64,000 nt of DNA from Mycobacterium sp. (GCA_025963385.1 JAOPUT010000077.1:62001-126000); one strand, 5' to 3'; numbered from the stretch's first letter, positions 9,608-17,825 are shown. Notes: generated by a model from the letters alone, not told the origin. Numbers and translations are program-made.

Positions 9608-10924
9608 ATGTCTTCGAAGGCGAACGCATGGGTGCGTATCTATGGACCGGTCGTTCTACTCGTGGCTCTGGTCGCGTACGCAGGCATGTACGTGCGCTGG
9701 CCGAGCCTGGCCGGTCAGGTCGACCTCCTGGTCTACCGGTTTGGAGCGGCGCGCGTGGTCGCGGGCCAGGATTTGTACTCGGTCGGTCTGACGGGCAACC
9801 CGCGCACGCTGCTGTTCGACTACACGCCCTTCGCCGCGCTGTGCTCGTTGCCGATGACGTTCGTCACACCCTTGACCGCCAAGGTCCTGGGGCTGGCCGT
9901 CAACGCCGGCTTGGTCGTGTACGTCGTGCGTCGCTGTCTGGTGAAACTCGGAATGGACTCGTCGGCCGGGCTGTGGGGGCTCGGCGCGCTGCTGACCGGT
10001 CTCGTCTGCTGGCTGGAACCCGTGCGACTGTCACTGCAGCTCGGTCAGGTCAACCTCGTCATCCTGGCCGTCGTCGTCGCCGACCTGCTCGGTCCCGAGA
10101 AACGCAGGTGGGCCGGTGTCGGGATCGGCATCGTGGCGGGTATCAAGCTCACGCCCGCGCTCTTCATCGTCTACCTGATCCTCATCGGGCGGCGGCGGGC
10201 CGCGATCGTGGCATCGCTGACCTTGGCGGCGACGGTCGCCGTCGGCTTCATGCTGCTGCCAAGGGACTCCACGTACTTCTGGCTGCGTGGCGGTTTCGAT
10301 GACGTCACCCGGATCACCAGCGATCCGGTGGCGAACACCAGCCTCAAGGGCCTCTTCATCCGGCTGCATCTCACCGGGCTCTCCCCCGCCGCGGCGACCG
10401 CGGTCCTTGCCGTCGTGGCGTTGGCGGTCGCGGTGCTGGCGTGGCGGCGTGGTCAAGCCGTCCTCGGCCTCGCGATCGTCGGGATGTCCTCTGCCGCCCT
10501 GTCGCCGTTCAGCTGGAGCCACCACTGGGTGTGGATCGTGCCCCTGATGGTGCACCTGGGACATCGCGCCTACGTCCTGGGCAGTCGGTCGTCGATGGCG
10601 GCACTGTGGGTGTTCACCGCGGTGTTCGCGGGATGGGTCGTGTCGAGCCACGGTGACACTCCCGAGACCGGGCTGTTGGCGTTCCGCCCCGGCGGGGCGT
10701 GGGACGTCCTCATCCCCGCGGCGTACCTCACGGGCTTCGCCGCCGTCCTGGTCGGGACCGCGTGGTGGCTGCGCAGGCGTCCGGCCTGCTACGAGACCGG
10801 CACCACGACGGGTGCGGAGTTGTACCCGGTGACGCGCACCCAGTCGGCGGAGCCGGAATTGCTCGACGCGCGTGGCACCGAGGCCCGGATGTCGACCGTC
10901 TCACCGGGGAACACCGTTACGTAG
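9608..10924 (+). CDS. Polyprenyl-phosphomannose-dependent alpha-mannosyltransferase (GT87)
   Basis: A 438-residue polytopic GT-C glycosyltransferase of the GT87 family, which uses polyprenyl-phosphate-mannose on the periplasmic side to elongate phosphatidylinositol mannosides or lipomannan/lipoarabinomannan. Around ten hydrophobic helices are visible. The first periplasmic loop holds the acidic residue in GQVDLLVYRFG, typical for the family catalytic Asp, and SPFSWSHHWVWIVP matches the conserved C-terminal loop. Start is ATG 9608 (or GTG 9605). The last ~45 residues lie over the 3' end of the convergent GH2 gene (136 bp shared) and are probably a run-on tail. Which mannose linkage it makes is not determinable here. 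Confidence 0.82.
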   Translation: MSSKANAWVRIYGPVVLLVALVAYAGMYVRWPSLAGQVDLLVYRFGAARVVAGQDLYSVGLTGNPRTLLFDYTPFAALCSLPMTFVTPLTAKVLGLAVNAGLVVYVVRRCLVKLGMDSSAGLWGLGALLTGLVCWLEPVRLSLQLGQVNLVILAVVVADLLGPEKRRWAGVGIGIVAGIKLTPALFIVYLILIGRRRAAIVASLTLAATVAVGFMLLPRDSTYFWLRGGFDDVTRITSDPVANTSLKGLFIRLHLTGLSPAAATAVLAVVALAVAVLAWRRGQAVLGLAIVGMSSAALSPFSWSHHWVWIVPLMVHLGHRAYVLGSRSSMAALWVFTAVFAGWVVSSHGDTPETGLLAFRPGGAWDVLIPAAYLTGFAAVLVGTAWWLRRRPACYETGTTTGAELYPVTRTQSAEPELLDARGTEARMSTVSPGNTVT

Positions 10925-13599
10925 TTGTCGTCGTATTCGATGGGCAGGATCTCGTCGCCGTCCTCGGTCGAGGTCACCTCGGCCCGTTCGAAGAACGCGA
11001 CCTGTTTGCTCGGATTGCGCAGCGAGATGGTGATCCCGTCCTTGGCGTCCTGACCGGGGGACGATCGCCGCGCCGTGACCTGGAGCGGCACTTTGGGCAT
11101 GGAGTTGAGCGGCGTCATGTCGGCGAAACTGTCCTGATGCAGTTCGAAGGCGAAGTCGCCGTCGGGATCTCCGACGTCGTCGTTGCGCTGCGACTGCCAG
11201 TACACGTTCTGGTCGACGACCTTGCCCGACGGGTCGAGCACCTCGCAGCGGATGAAGAACACCCGCGAGTCGCGCGCTTCCCGCGGGATCGTCATCGCAG
11301 CCGCCGTGCCCCCCGACGCCACGTCGAGGTTCGCGCTCGTCTTGTCGTCGCGCACCCTGCCCTGTAGGTCGTAGACCCTGACCCGCACGCGGAGGTCCCT
11401 CACGTCGGAAGGCGTCTGGTTGACCAGGGTGATGTTGGCCTGGCTGTGGTCACCCGTTGCGTAGGAGTCGAAGACCGCGGAGATGGGCCGCAGTCCCGCC
11501 TTGGCGCCGTAGTAGGCGCCACCGGGGCGAAGATAGTAGTCGAAGATGTTGCCGAAGAACGACGGCCAGTGACTGTTCAGCATCCAGTAGATGGTCATCT
11601 TGTGGCCCGCCCAACCGAGGGCGGCGAACGACTCGAACTGAGCGCGCGTCGATTCGTAGTGTGCGAGTTGAGCTTTGCGTGCGAACTCATAGGCGCTGCC
11701 GGACCGGCCGTAGCGACGGTTGATGGCCAATTGGATGCTGGTGAGCGCCGCGTTGCCGGGGTTCGATCCGGCGTGAAATGTCCAGTAGTCGTTGATTGGC
11801 CACATCTTGTCGGGAGGGATGAACTCCTGCAGGCTCGCGAACGGCGGGATGTGTTCGTTGTCGCCCTGCTCGGCCGATGCGCCCCTGGCGGCGGCGTACC
11901 GCCCGTTGAACCAGTACGACGGCGGCCGCCACGTGTAGGGCCCGGCCATCTGGATGCCATCCCACAGCCGCTCGCCCTGGGCGTTCATGACGTAGGACGA
12001 CACGGTGTCGACGACGGCGTTCTGCCAGTGCAGGTCTCGCAGGATCTGGTGGTAGTCCTCGCGCACCTTGTCCGGCGGCCTGCCGTCGCTGGCGTTGGCC
12101 CAGACGAACGCCGACGGGTGTGACCTCAGCATGGTGATCTGGGAGCGCAGGCTGTCCCTGGCGACGCGGTTGTCCTCCTCGTCCCACTGCGGCCACTTCT
12201 CCCACTGGTTGCAACACATCCAGCCGACCATCACCGGGATGCCGAGCTCGTCGGCGGCCTCGACGAAGTGTTCGTCGGGGATCTTCGACTCCAGGCGCAG
12301 CATGTTCAGACCGAGGTCGCGGACGTACGAGAGGATCGCGCCCTCGCGGTTCGGGTCGTAGGCATACAGCAGGTCAGGGGTGTAGGTGGCGCCGCGCACC
12401 AGGAAGTCGCGTCCGTTGACCTTGAGGTAGAAGTTGCCGCCCTTGCCCAGTTGGGGAAAACGTCCGTCGTCGTCGCGGAACTGGGAGATGGTCCGCACGC
12501 CGAAGCGTTGGTGGATCTCGTCGACCGGGCTGCCGAACTGACGGAACTCGACGCGCAGGTCGTACATGTTGGGGTCGCCCATCGTGTAGGGCCACCACAG
12601 GTCGGGGTGGTTCACGGTGAGCTGGCTGAAATCCGTTGGTGCGAAGCTCACGTCGCGTTGCTCCCCCGGGCCCAGGCTGACCGCCTGCTCGACCTGGACG
12701 TCGGGTTTGCCTGCCCGGCTGATGGTCGCGCGCACGACGCCGCGGATGCGGTCGCTCGAGAAGTTGCGCACGTTCGTGAAGACGGACAGCCGGGCGGAGT
12801 CGGTGTTCGGCAGTGGCAGTTCGGTGTTCACGGTGGCTGCGGCGATCGACACCGCTCCCGTCATCCGCAGCGTCACGGGTTTCAGGATCCCGGCGTTGCG
12901 GTCCGCGACGAACGAGTTGCCGTAGCCGGGATTCTTACCGGGCCCCTGGTAGCCGAGGTAGTTCCAGTTGATCCAGTCGAACCAGCTGTCGGCGAGTTCG
13001 ACTCCGTCGATGTCCTGCAGCGACCGTTCAGGGGTCACCTTGACCGCGAGCGTGTTGGTTCCGCCGGGCCGGATCCACGGTGTCACGTCCACGTCGTGGT
13101 CGACGTACATGCCGACGATCTGCCTGCCGTCGGCGACCAGATGACCGTTGAGCCAGATCTCGGCGCGGTAGTTGATGCCGGGAAAGTTCAGCTGGTAGCT
13201 GCGGTGGCCTGCCTCGGCGTCGAACGTGGTGCGGTACCACCAGTCTTGCTGCCAGAGGTCCTGGGGCACCTTCTCCAGGAGATTCTTGCCGTAGTAGAGG
13301 TTCGGGTACGTCCCGTCGTCCTCGAGCGCCTGCAGGACGGTGGTGGGCATGCGGCGGACGTCGTGCCACTTCGGGCTGCGGTAACCCTCGAGCGAGATGG
13401 CCGAGCCTGCATCGGTGACGTCGCGAGAAGAGGCCAACTGCCAGCCGTCGGACAGCTGAACGTCTCGCGCTGGCGGTTCGGGCCTGGCGAAGCGGGGCAG
13501 ATCCCCGGTGCTGAAGAGCAGCACGACGAGCAGGACCACGAAACCCAGGACCGCGGTTCGGCGCATCTCGGGCGCGATGGTGCTACTCCTTACCGGCAT
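10789..13599 (-). CDS. Membrane-anchored GH2 glycosidase (exo-beta-D-glucosaminidase-like)
   Basis: A 936-residue extracytoplasmic glycoside hydrolase. An N-terminal anchor or signal (RRTAVLGFVVLLVVLLFS, ~13-31) precedes a galactose-binding-like sandwich (~45-230, LNFPGINYRAEIWLNG), an Ig-like domain (~240-370), a TIM barrel (~380-710) and C-terminal Ig-like domains. The barrel has HPSAFVWANASDGRPP, where Asp replaces the usual GH2 acid/base Glu, as known for the exo-beta-D-glucosaminidase (CsxA) subgroup; the nucleophile Glu is probably in SAEQGDNEHIPP. Possible substrates are chitosan oligomers or host/fungal glycans. The start is uncertain: ATG 13599, ATG 13566, or an ATC at 13578 sitting 7 bases after AAGGAG. 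Confidence 0.85.
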   Translation of the reverse strand: MPVRSSTIAPEMRRTAVLGFVVLLVVLLFSTGDLPRFARPEPPARDVQLSDGWQLASSRDVTDAGSAISLEGYRSPKWHDVRRMPTTVLQALEDDGTYPNLYYGKNLLEKVPQDLWQQDWWYRTTFDAEAGHRSYQLNFPGINYRAEIWLNGHLVADGRQIVGMYVDHDVDVTPWIRPGGTNTLAVKVTPERSLQDIDGVELADSWFDWINWNYLGYQGPGKNPGYGNSFVADRNAGILKPVTLRMTGAVSIAAATVNTELPLPNTDSARLSVFTNVRNFSSDRIRGVVRATISRAGKPDVQVEQAVSLGPGEQRDVSFAPTDFSQLTVNHPDLWWPYTMGDPNMYDLRVEFRQFGSPVDEIHQRFGVRTISQFRDDDGRFPQLGKGGNFYLKVNGRDFLVRGATYTPDLLYAYDPNREGAILSYVRDLGLNMLRLESKIPDEHFVEAADELGIPVMVGWMCCNQWEKWPQWDEEDNRVARDSLRSQITMLRSHPSAFVWANASDGRPPDKVREDYHQILRDLHWQNAVVDTVSSYVMNAQGERLWDGIQMAGPYTWRPPSYWFNGRYAAARGASAEQGDNEHIPPFASLQEFIPPDKMWPINDYWTFHAGSNPGNAALTSIQLAINRRYGRSGSAYEFARKAQLAHYESTRAQFESFAALGWAGHKMTIYWMLNSHWPSFFGNIFDYYLRPGGAYYGAKAGLRPISAVFDSYATGDHSQANITLVNQTPSDVRDLRVRVRVYDLQGRVRDDKTSANLDVASGGTAAAMTIPREARDSRVFFIRCEVLDPSGKVVDQNVYWQSQRNDDVGDPDGDFAFELHQDSFADMTPLNSMPKVPLQVTARRSSPGQDAKDGITISLRNPSKQVAFFERAEVTSTEDGDEILPIEYDDNYVTVFPGETVDIRASVPRASSNSGSADWVRVTGYNSAPVVVPVS

Positions 13600-13811
13600 G
13601 TGGATGCGTCGCGGCGGAACGCTACCGAGGCGAGCAGAAGCGACGGGGAAATACTAGGGGCAGTTCATTGTGCCTGCCGGGGGGCGGGCAGGCGTCACGT
13701 GCCTAGCCACCCCCGCCCACACCCCCGCCGAACGTGGATTACCCCCACGCCATTTTCGAAAATTGCGTGGGGGTAATCCACGTTCGCAGCAGAGGCAGAG
13801 GGAGAGGGAGA
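13600..13811. other. Intergenic region with a long palindrome
   Basis: About 210 bp separate the GH2 gene from the SDR gene, both on the minus strand. It contains GC-rich runs (GCCTGCCGGGGGGCGGGCAGGC around 13676-13692 is itself an imperfect hairpin) and the 58-bp palindrome listed separately. I see no open reading frame with a ribosome site. The GH2 promoter must lie within the part nearest 13600. Confidence 0.6.
13729..13786. repeat. 58-bp near-perfect palindrome (terminator or REP-like element)
   Basis: Two 22-bp arms match perfectly as inverted repeats (13729-13750, beginning CGAACGTGGATTACCCCCAC, and 13765-13786). The 14-bp centre CATTTTCGAAAATT contains its own 12-bp palindrome, so only one base pair of the whole 58 bp fails. 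It lies 26 bp past the stop of the minus-strand SDR gene, a terminator position, but the stem is far longer than a usual intrinsic terminator and there is no T tract. It could equally be a dispersed intergenic element or a protein binding site. Confidence 0.8.
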
Positions 13812-14555
13812 CTAGAAGAGGTCCTTGTGCGGGACGTCGGTCACCAGTCCGCCGTCCACCACGAACTCGCTGCCCGTCGCGAACGACGACTCGTCGCTGG
13901 CGAGGAACACGACGAACGTGGCCACTTCCTCCACCTCGCCGGGGCGACCGAGTGGTGCGGTGACCATGTCGTCCGGAAAGTGCTTGGTCATCGGCGTCCT
14001 GATGAAGCCCGGGTGCAGCGAGTTGATGCGGATCTTGTACTTGCCCAACTCGATCGCGGCGGACTTCGCCAGGCCACGCACCGCCCACTTGGTCGCCACG
14101 TAGGGATGCACCATCGGGGCGCCGCGCAGGCCCTCGATCGACGAGACGTTGATGATCGAGCCGCCGCCCGCCGCCTTCATCGCCTCGACGGAGGCCTGCA
14201 TGCCGAGGAAGGTACCGGTGAGGTTGACGTCGATGACCTTCTGCCACTTGGCCATGTCGAAGCTGCCGATCTTGCCGAGCGCCACGATGCCCGCGTTGTT
14301 GACCAGGACGTTGAGCTTGCCGAACTCCGACACGGCGGTCGCCACGGCGGCGTCCCACTCGTCGGCCTCCGTGACGTCGAGGTGGACGTAGCGCGCCGAC
14401 TCGCCGATCTCGTCGGCGAGCGCCTTACCCTCCTCGTCGAGGATGTCACCGATGACCACTTTTGCGCCCTCGGCAACCAGCATCCGTGCGTGCGCCGCAC
14501 CCATCCCCCGAGCCCCGCCGCTGATCAGTGCAACTTTTTCGTCCACGCGTCCCAT
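13812..14555 (-). CDS. SDR oxidoreductase, FabG3-like 3-alpha/20-beta-hydroxysteroid dehydrogenase
   Basis: A 247-residue short-chain dehydrogenase with the NAD-binding GGARGMG (~residues 13-19), NNAG (~86), active Ser in INVSSIEG and the YVATK Tyr-Lys pair. Long stretches (SGGARGMGA, VNLTG, IINVSSIEG, TGSEFVVDGG) resemble M. tuberculosis FabG3 (Rv2002), an NADH-dependent 3-alpha,20-beta-hydroxysteroid dehydrogenase; this is by memory, not alignment. It would act on steroid ketones or alcohols. A perfect KstR operator (14589-14602) lies 34 bp upstream of its ATG, between it and the divergent DapB-fold gene, supporting a sterol role. A 58-bp palindrome follows its stop. Confidence 0.85.
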   Translation of the reverse strand: MGRVDEKVALISGGARGMGAAHARMLVAEGAKVVIGDILDEEGKALADEIGESARYVHLDVTEADEWDAAVATAVSEFGKLNVLVNNAGIVALGKIGSFDMAKWQKVIDVNLTGTFLGMQASVEAMKAAGGGSIINVSSIEGLRGAPMVHPYVATKWAVRGLAKSAAIELGKYKIRINSLHPGFIRTPMTKHFPDDMVTAPLGRPGEVEEVATFVVFLASDESSFATGSEFVVDGGLVTDVPHKDLF

Positions 14556-14588
14556 GACGGCTCAGGCTACCGCATGGGTATCGCGAAC

Positions 14589-14602
14589 TAGAACCTGTTC
14601 CA
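14589..14602. promoter_or_regulatory. KstR-type operator 1
   Basis: TAGAACCTGTTCCA matches all eight fixed positions of the KstR consensus TNNAACNNGTTNNA. It lies between the divergent SDR (start 14555) and DapB-fold dehydrogenase (start 14656) and could control both. KstR is the TetR-family repressor of cholesterol catabolism in mycobacteria and rhodococci. Confidence 0.75.
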
Positions 14603-14655
14603 ATTTGAGGGCCCGGCACGCATACTGCCAGGGCATCCGTCGTGAGGAGGAACAT

Positions 14656-15744
14656 ATGGCGATCCGCGTCGCGCTCATTGGTACCGGCAACTGCGGCAGC
14701 CTCGCCCTGAGGCAATTGATCACCGACTCGCGCTTCGACCTGACCGGGGTGTGGGTCTCCTCCGATGCCAAGGTCGGCAAGGACGCGGCCGAACTCGCCG
14801 GCCTCGAGGTGTCGACGGGCGTGACCGCGACCAACGACCTCGACGCGATCGTGGCCGCCGCGCCGGAGTGTGCCGTCTACTGCGCGATGGGAGACGTGCG
14901 CCTCGCCGAGGCCATGGCCGACGTCAGGCAGTTGCTCGCCGCAGGCATCAACGTCGTCGGGTCCGCCCCAGGCGTGCTGCAGTACCCGTGGCAGGTGATC
15001 CCCGATAAGTACATCGAACGCGTCGAAGACGCTGCGCGCGAAGGCAATTCGAGCGTCTTCATCACGGGCGTCGATCCCGGGTTCGCCACCGACCTGCTGC
15101 CCTTCGCGCTTGCCGGAACCTGCCAGAGCATCCAGCAGATCCGCACCATGGAGATCGCCGACTACGCCACCTACGACGGCGTGACGGTGATGTTCGACGT
15201 GATGGGCTTCGGCAACGAGATCGGGGACTTCCCGATGCTCTTCCAGCCGGGCGTCCTCAGCATCGCGTGGGGTACCGCCATCCGGCAGCTGGCGGCAGGA
15301 CTCGGTGTCGAGGTCGACGCGATCAGGGACTCGGTCGAGCAGGAGCCTGCGCCCGAGGACCTGAACGTCGCGGCGGGGCACATCGCGAAGGGAACCGTTG
15401 CGGCGCTTCGCTTTCAGATCGAAGGCCTCGTGAAGGGCCACCCCGTGATCGTCGTCGAGCACGTCACGCGATTGCGCGCGGATCTACGACCAGACTGGGC
15501 GCAACCGGCACATCCCGGCGGTTCCTACCGCGTCGAGATCACCGGCGAGCCGTCGTACGTCGTCGACATCGTCCCGACCAGCGACCATGGCGGCGCCCCC
15601 TATGCCGCGATCCTCGCCGCGGCGGGCAGGATCGTGAACTCGATTCCCGACGTGGTGGCCACCGCTCCAGGCATCAGGACCACGCTCGATCTGCCACTGG
15701 TGACGGGTCGGGGTGTCGTCTCGGTCGGACAGACGGCGCTCTAG
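14656..15744 (+). CDS. NAD(P)H-dependent dehydrogenase with DapB-like fold
   Basis: A 362-residue protein with an N-terminal Rossmann domain (VALIGTGNCGSLALRQL, residues ~5-21) of the dihydrodipicolinate-reductase N-terminal type, and a C-terminal alpha/beta domain. It belongs to the broad family that includes 2,4-diaminopentanoate dehydrogenase and many actinobacterial proteins of unknown substrate. GVDPGFATDLLPFAL after the Rossmann domain is typical. The start ATG 14656 has a strong GAGGAGG six bases upstream. A KstR operator lies 54 bp upstream, so I infer a role in sterol degradation or its by-products; a true lysine-pathway DapB is unlikely given the length. Confidence 0.82.
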   Translation: MAIRVALIGTGNCGSLALRQLITDSRFDLTGVWVSSDAKVGKDAAELAGLEVSTGVTATNDLDAIVAAAPECAVYCAMGDVRLAEAMADVRQLLAAGINVVGSAPGVLQYPWQVIPDKYIERVEDAAREGNSSVFITGVDPGFATDLLPFALAGTCQSIQQIRTMEIADYATYDGVTVMFDVMGFGNEIGDFPMLFQPGVLSIAWGTAIRQLAAGLGVEVDAIRDSVEQEPAPEDLNVAAGHIAKGTVAALRFQIEGLVKGHPVIVVEHVTRLRADLRPDWAQPAHPGGSYRVEITGEPSYVVDIVPTSDHGGAPYAAILAAAGRIVNSIPDVVATAPGIRTTLDLPLVTGRGVVSVGQTAL

Positions 15745-16187
15745 CGCGGTCGGACGCCGTCCCAGGCGAGGCGAACGGTGGTGCCGTCGGTCGAGGTCTG
15801 GATCGACGCGCGGTCGGCCAGCGCCTTCATCAGTGCGATACCGCGGCCGCGGCTTCGATCGGCGGGGTTCGGCGCCGCGGTTCGCCACAGACCACGGTCG
15901 GCGACGGTGACCGAGAGCGCCGATTCGGTCGGCTCGTAGGAGGCCGTGACGTCCATGGTCCCCGTCATGCCCGCCGCGAGGTACGCGAACTCGGCGATGT
16001 TGGCCAGCGCTTCGTAGATCGCGAGCACCAGGTCGCTCGTCCGGTGCGGGTCGATGTCGAAGGTGCCGTGGAGCCATCGCGCGAACTCGTCGCGGGTCCG
16101 CGCGGCGGTACGCGGGTCGGCCGTCACACCGATGCGCTCGAAGCGTTCGGTGTAGAAGACGTCGGCCTTGGAAAGTGAATCGATCAT
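15741..16187 (-). CDS. Anti-sigma factor serine kinase (RsbW-like HATPase)
   Basis: A 148-residue single-domain GHKL ATPase of the RsbW/SpoIIAB type. The N box is in IYEALANIAEFAY, the G1 box in VADRGLW, and the lid/G2 region in DRSRGRGIALMKALAD. Such proteins bind a sigma factor and phosphorylate a STAS antagonist; the STAS gene sits immediately upstream (16227-16619) on the same strand, giving a complete partner-switch pair without an adjacent sigma gene. ATG 16187 is preferred; GTG 16196 is in frame. Its stop overlaps the convergent DapB-fold gene by 4 bp. In mycobacteria such modules usually act on SigF, which I infer. Confidence 0.83.
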   Translation of the reverse strand: MIDSLSKADVFYTERFERIGVTADPRTAARTRDEFARWLHGTFDIDPHRTSDLVLAIYEALANIAEFAYLAAGMTGTMDVTASYEPTESALSVTVADRGLWRTAAPNPADRSRGRGIALMKALADRASIQTSTDGTTVRLAWDGVRPR

Positions 16188-16226
16188 GGCAAGCACTGTG
16201 GTACCCGGTCGACCGACCGAGTATGC

Positions 16227-16619
16227 CTAACGAGGGGAGAAGGCTGCCAGCGCTTCGTCGAGGGTCGAGTGCAGAGGCACGATGTCGGCGATGCCGACGA
16301 GCTTCAGGGGCCGGCTGGTGGCCGGTCCCTCGGCGACGATGTGGATGCCGATCTCTTCAGGCGCGGCGTCATGCGCGGCGACGATGACGCCCATGCCTGC
16401 CGACGCCAGGAACTCAACGTCGGTCAGGTCGACCACGATGCCCTCGGGCGACTTGGCAAGCGCAGCCTTGATCGCGTCTTCGAGTTGTGGTGCCGTGATC
16501 ATGTCGACGACGCCAGAGGTGGCGATGACGGCGATCTTCCCGATCAGTCGTTCGCTGACTTCACAGGTCGATCCTGATGCCGTTGGCGTGCCGTCGGTCG
16601 ATTCCCGATGTTCGTTCAA
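16227..16619 (-). CDS. STAS-domain anti-sigma factor antagonist
   Basis: A 130-residue anti-anti-sigma protein with one STAS domain from about residue 25. The phosphorylatable Ser is in DVEFLASAGMGVIVAAH, the classical D-x-x-F/L-x-x-S-[AG] pattern. The first ~20 residues are flexible (Ser/Thr/Glu-rich). The start is TTG 16619, forced by an in-frame upstream stop; GGAAGAC lies about 7 bases before it. It precedes the RsbW-like kinase by about 40 bp and is its presumed partner. Confidence is high for family, moderate for the start. Confidence 0.85.
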   Translation of the reverse strand: MNEHRESTDGTPTASGSTCEVSERLIGKIAVIATSGVVDMITAPQLEDAIKAALAKSPEGIVVDLTDVEFLASAGMGVIVAAHDAAPEEIGIHIVAEGPATSRPLKLVGIADIVPLHSTLDEALAAFSPR

Positions 16620-16837
16620 AGCCCGTCTTCCATGTCAAACCGCATCATGACGATGCGTGTCGCCGTGACTTCAGTCCGCTCAGGGCTCGGGCTGAACCTC
16701 GCGCGAAAAGAACCCGCCGAGGTTGAACCTATCCGATCGCTCCGCCATCGTGCCCATCAGCGGGTGTCTGAGACCCCCGACGACGTCATCGACCGGTAAC
16801 AACGCAAGGTCGACGAGCACGAAAAGGGAGTGTTGCA

Positions 16838-17683
16838 ATGGATGCGACGGAATCGTGTAGGACGGAGTCCTGTCAGGTGCGCCGTCGCCGCCGTGTGAGC
16901 AGGAGCGAAATGAACCCGGATGCGTCCCTGGCGCGCCAGCTCGAGGAGATCGGGTCGGGCCCAGAGGGGAACGACGTTGGCGCCTTCTTCGACCTCGACG
17001 GCACGCTGGTCTCGGGTTTCACGGCGACGGCGCATGCGGGGCACCGGATCCACGCCCGTCAGGCCAGCCTCGGCGAGGTGCTGGGAGTGCTCGAGGCGTC
17101 GCTGCGCTACCGGCTCGGTCGGATGGAGTTCGAACGCCTGGTCGTGCGGGCGGCCGGCTACCTTCGCGGCGACTCCCTCGCCGAACTCGACGATCTCGGC
17201 GAGTACCTGTTCCGCAGGCACATCGAGACACGCGTCTTCGGGCAGATGCACGGTGTCGTCCGTGCCCATCAGGAGCGTGGCCATACGGTGGCACTGAGTT
17301 CCTCGGCGCTGACGATCCACGCCGAGCCGGTGGCGCGCTTCCTCGGGATCGACGCCGTGATCTGCAACCACTTCGAGGTCGACGGCGACGGTCTGCTGAC
17401 CGGCGGGATCGTCGCACCGATCATCTGGGGTGCCAGCAAGGCGCAGGCGGTGGGGCGCTTCGCCGCGGCCAATGCCGTCGACCTGACGCAGAGCTTCTTC
17501 TACGCCGATGGCGACGAGGACGCCGCGCTGATGCGGGTGATCGGCCATCCCCGGCCGGTCAATCCGCGGGCTGGTCTGGCGGCCGAGGCACTTCGGAGTG
17601 GGTGGCCGGTCCTTCAGGTCGGGGCCGATCCCCGGCGTCGCGGCCGCGGACCGATGCTCCGGCGCTTCGGCGGGCGTCGATGA
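16838..17683 (+). CDS. HAD-IB family phosphatase
   Basis: A 281-residue HAD hydrolase. Motif I is FFDLDGTLV (~residue 51), motif II the Ser run in ALSSSAL, motif III Lys in WGASKAQAV and motif IV Asp in FYADGDEDAALM. Similar HAD-IB domains occur alone or fused to PlsC acyltransferases in mycobacteria, where phosphoserine or lysophosphatidate-type phosphate esters are suspected substrates. The start ATG 16838 follows AAAAGGGAG with good spacing. The C-terminal ~40 residues are Arg/Gly-rich and lie over the 3' end of the opposite-strand Bfd-like gene (125 bp shared). Confidence 0.83.
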   Translation: MDATESCRTESCQVRRRRRVSRSEMNPDASLARQLEEIGSGPEGNDVGAFFDLDGTLVSGFTATAHAGHRIHARQASLGEVLGVLEASLRYRLGRMEFERLVVRAAGYLRGDSLAELDDLGEYLFRRHIETRVFGQMHGVVRAHQERGHTVALSSSALTIHAEPVARFLGIDAVICNHFEVDGDGLLTGGIVAPIIWGASKAQAVGRFAAANAVDLTQSFFYADGDEDAALMRVIGHPRPVNPRAGLAAEALRSGWPVLQVGADPRRRGRGPMLRRFGGRR

Positions 17684-17825
17684 TCGCCCGAACGGTACGG
17701 CGGCAGCGGCCGCATTCGGTGCCCGCACCGCACCTGTCGGCGACCTCCTTGGACGTCGAGGCACCGGCGTCCACCGTGTCGGCGACGGTTTGACTGCTGA
17801 CGCCTGCGCAGAGGCAGACGTACAT
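17559..17825 (-). CDS. Bfd-like [2Fe-2S] protein, coupled to a KstR-linked gene
   Basis: An 88-residue protein whose first ~55 residues are a BFD-like [2Fe-2S] domain: Cys4 and Cys6 in MYVCLCAG, Cys38 and Cys41 in TECGRCRR. It matches the second Bfd in this window (54976-55167) at about 36 of the first 50 residues. The ~30-residue tail (Arg/Pro-rich) runs over the HAD gene and is probably non-essential. Its ATG overlaps the stop of the upstream gene as TGATG, so the two are translationally coupled. Unlike a classic Bfd it is not next to a bacterioferritin. I infer an electron-transfer partner for the coupled protein or for a monooxygenase. Confidence 0.82.
   Translation of the reverse strand: MYVCLCAGVSSQTVADTVDAGASTSKEVADRCGAGTECGRCRRTVRAIIDARRSAGASVRGRDAGDRPRPEGPATHSEVPRPPDQPAD

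Noticed and set aside
12268-13776. A 502-codon plus-strand ORF over the GH2 gene
   Set aside because: Composition and absence of motifs mark it as an antisense shadow; the minus strand holds the catalytic GH2 domains.
16608-16799. A small plus-strand ORF between the STAS and HAD genes
   Set aside because: It overlaps the STAS start region and promoter; no Shine-Dalgarno or recognisable protein features.
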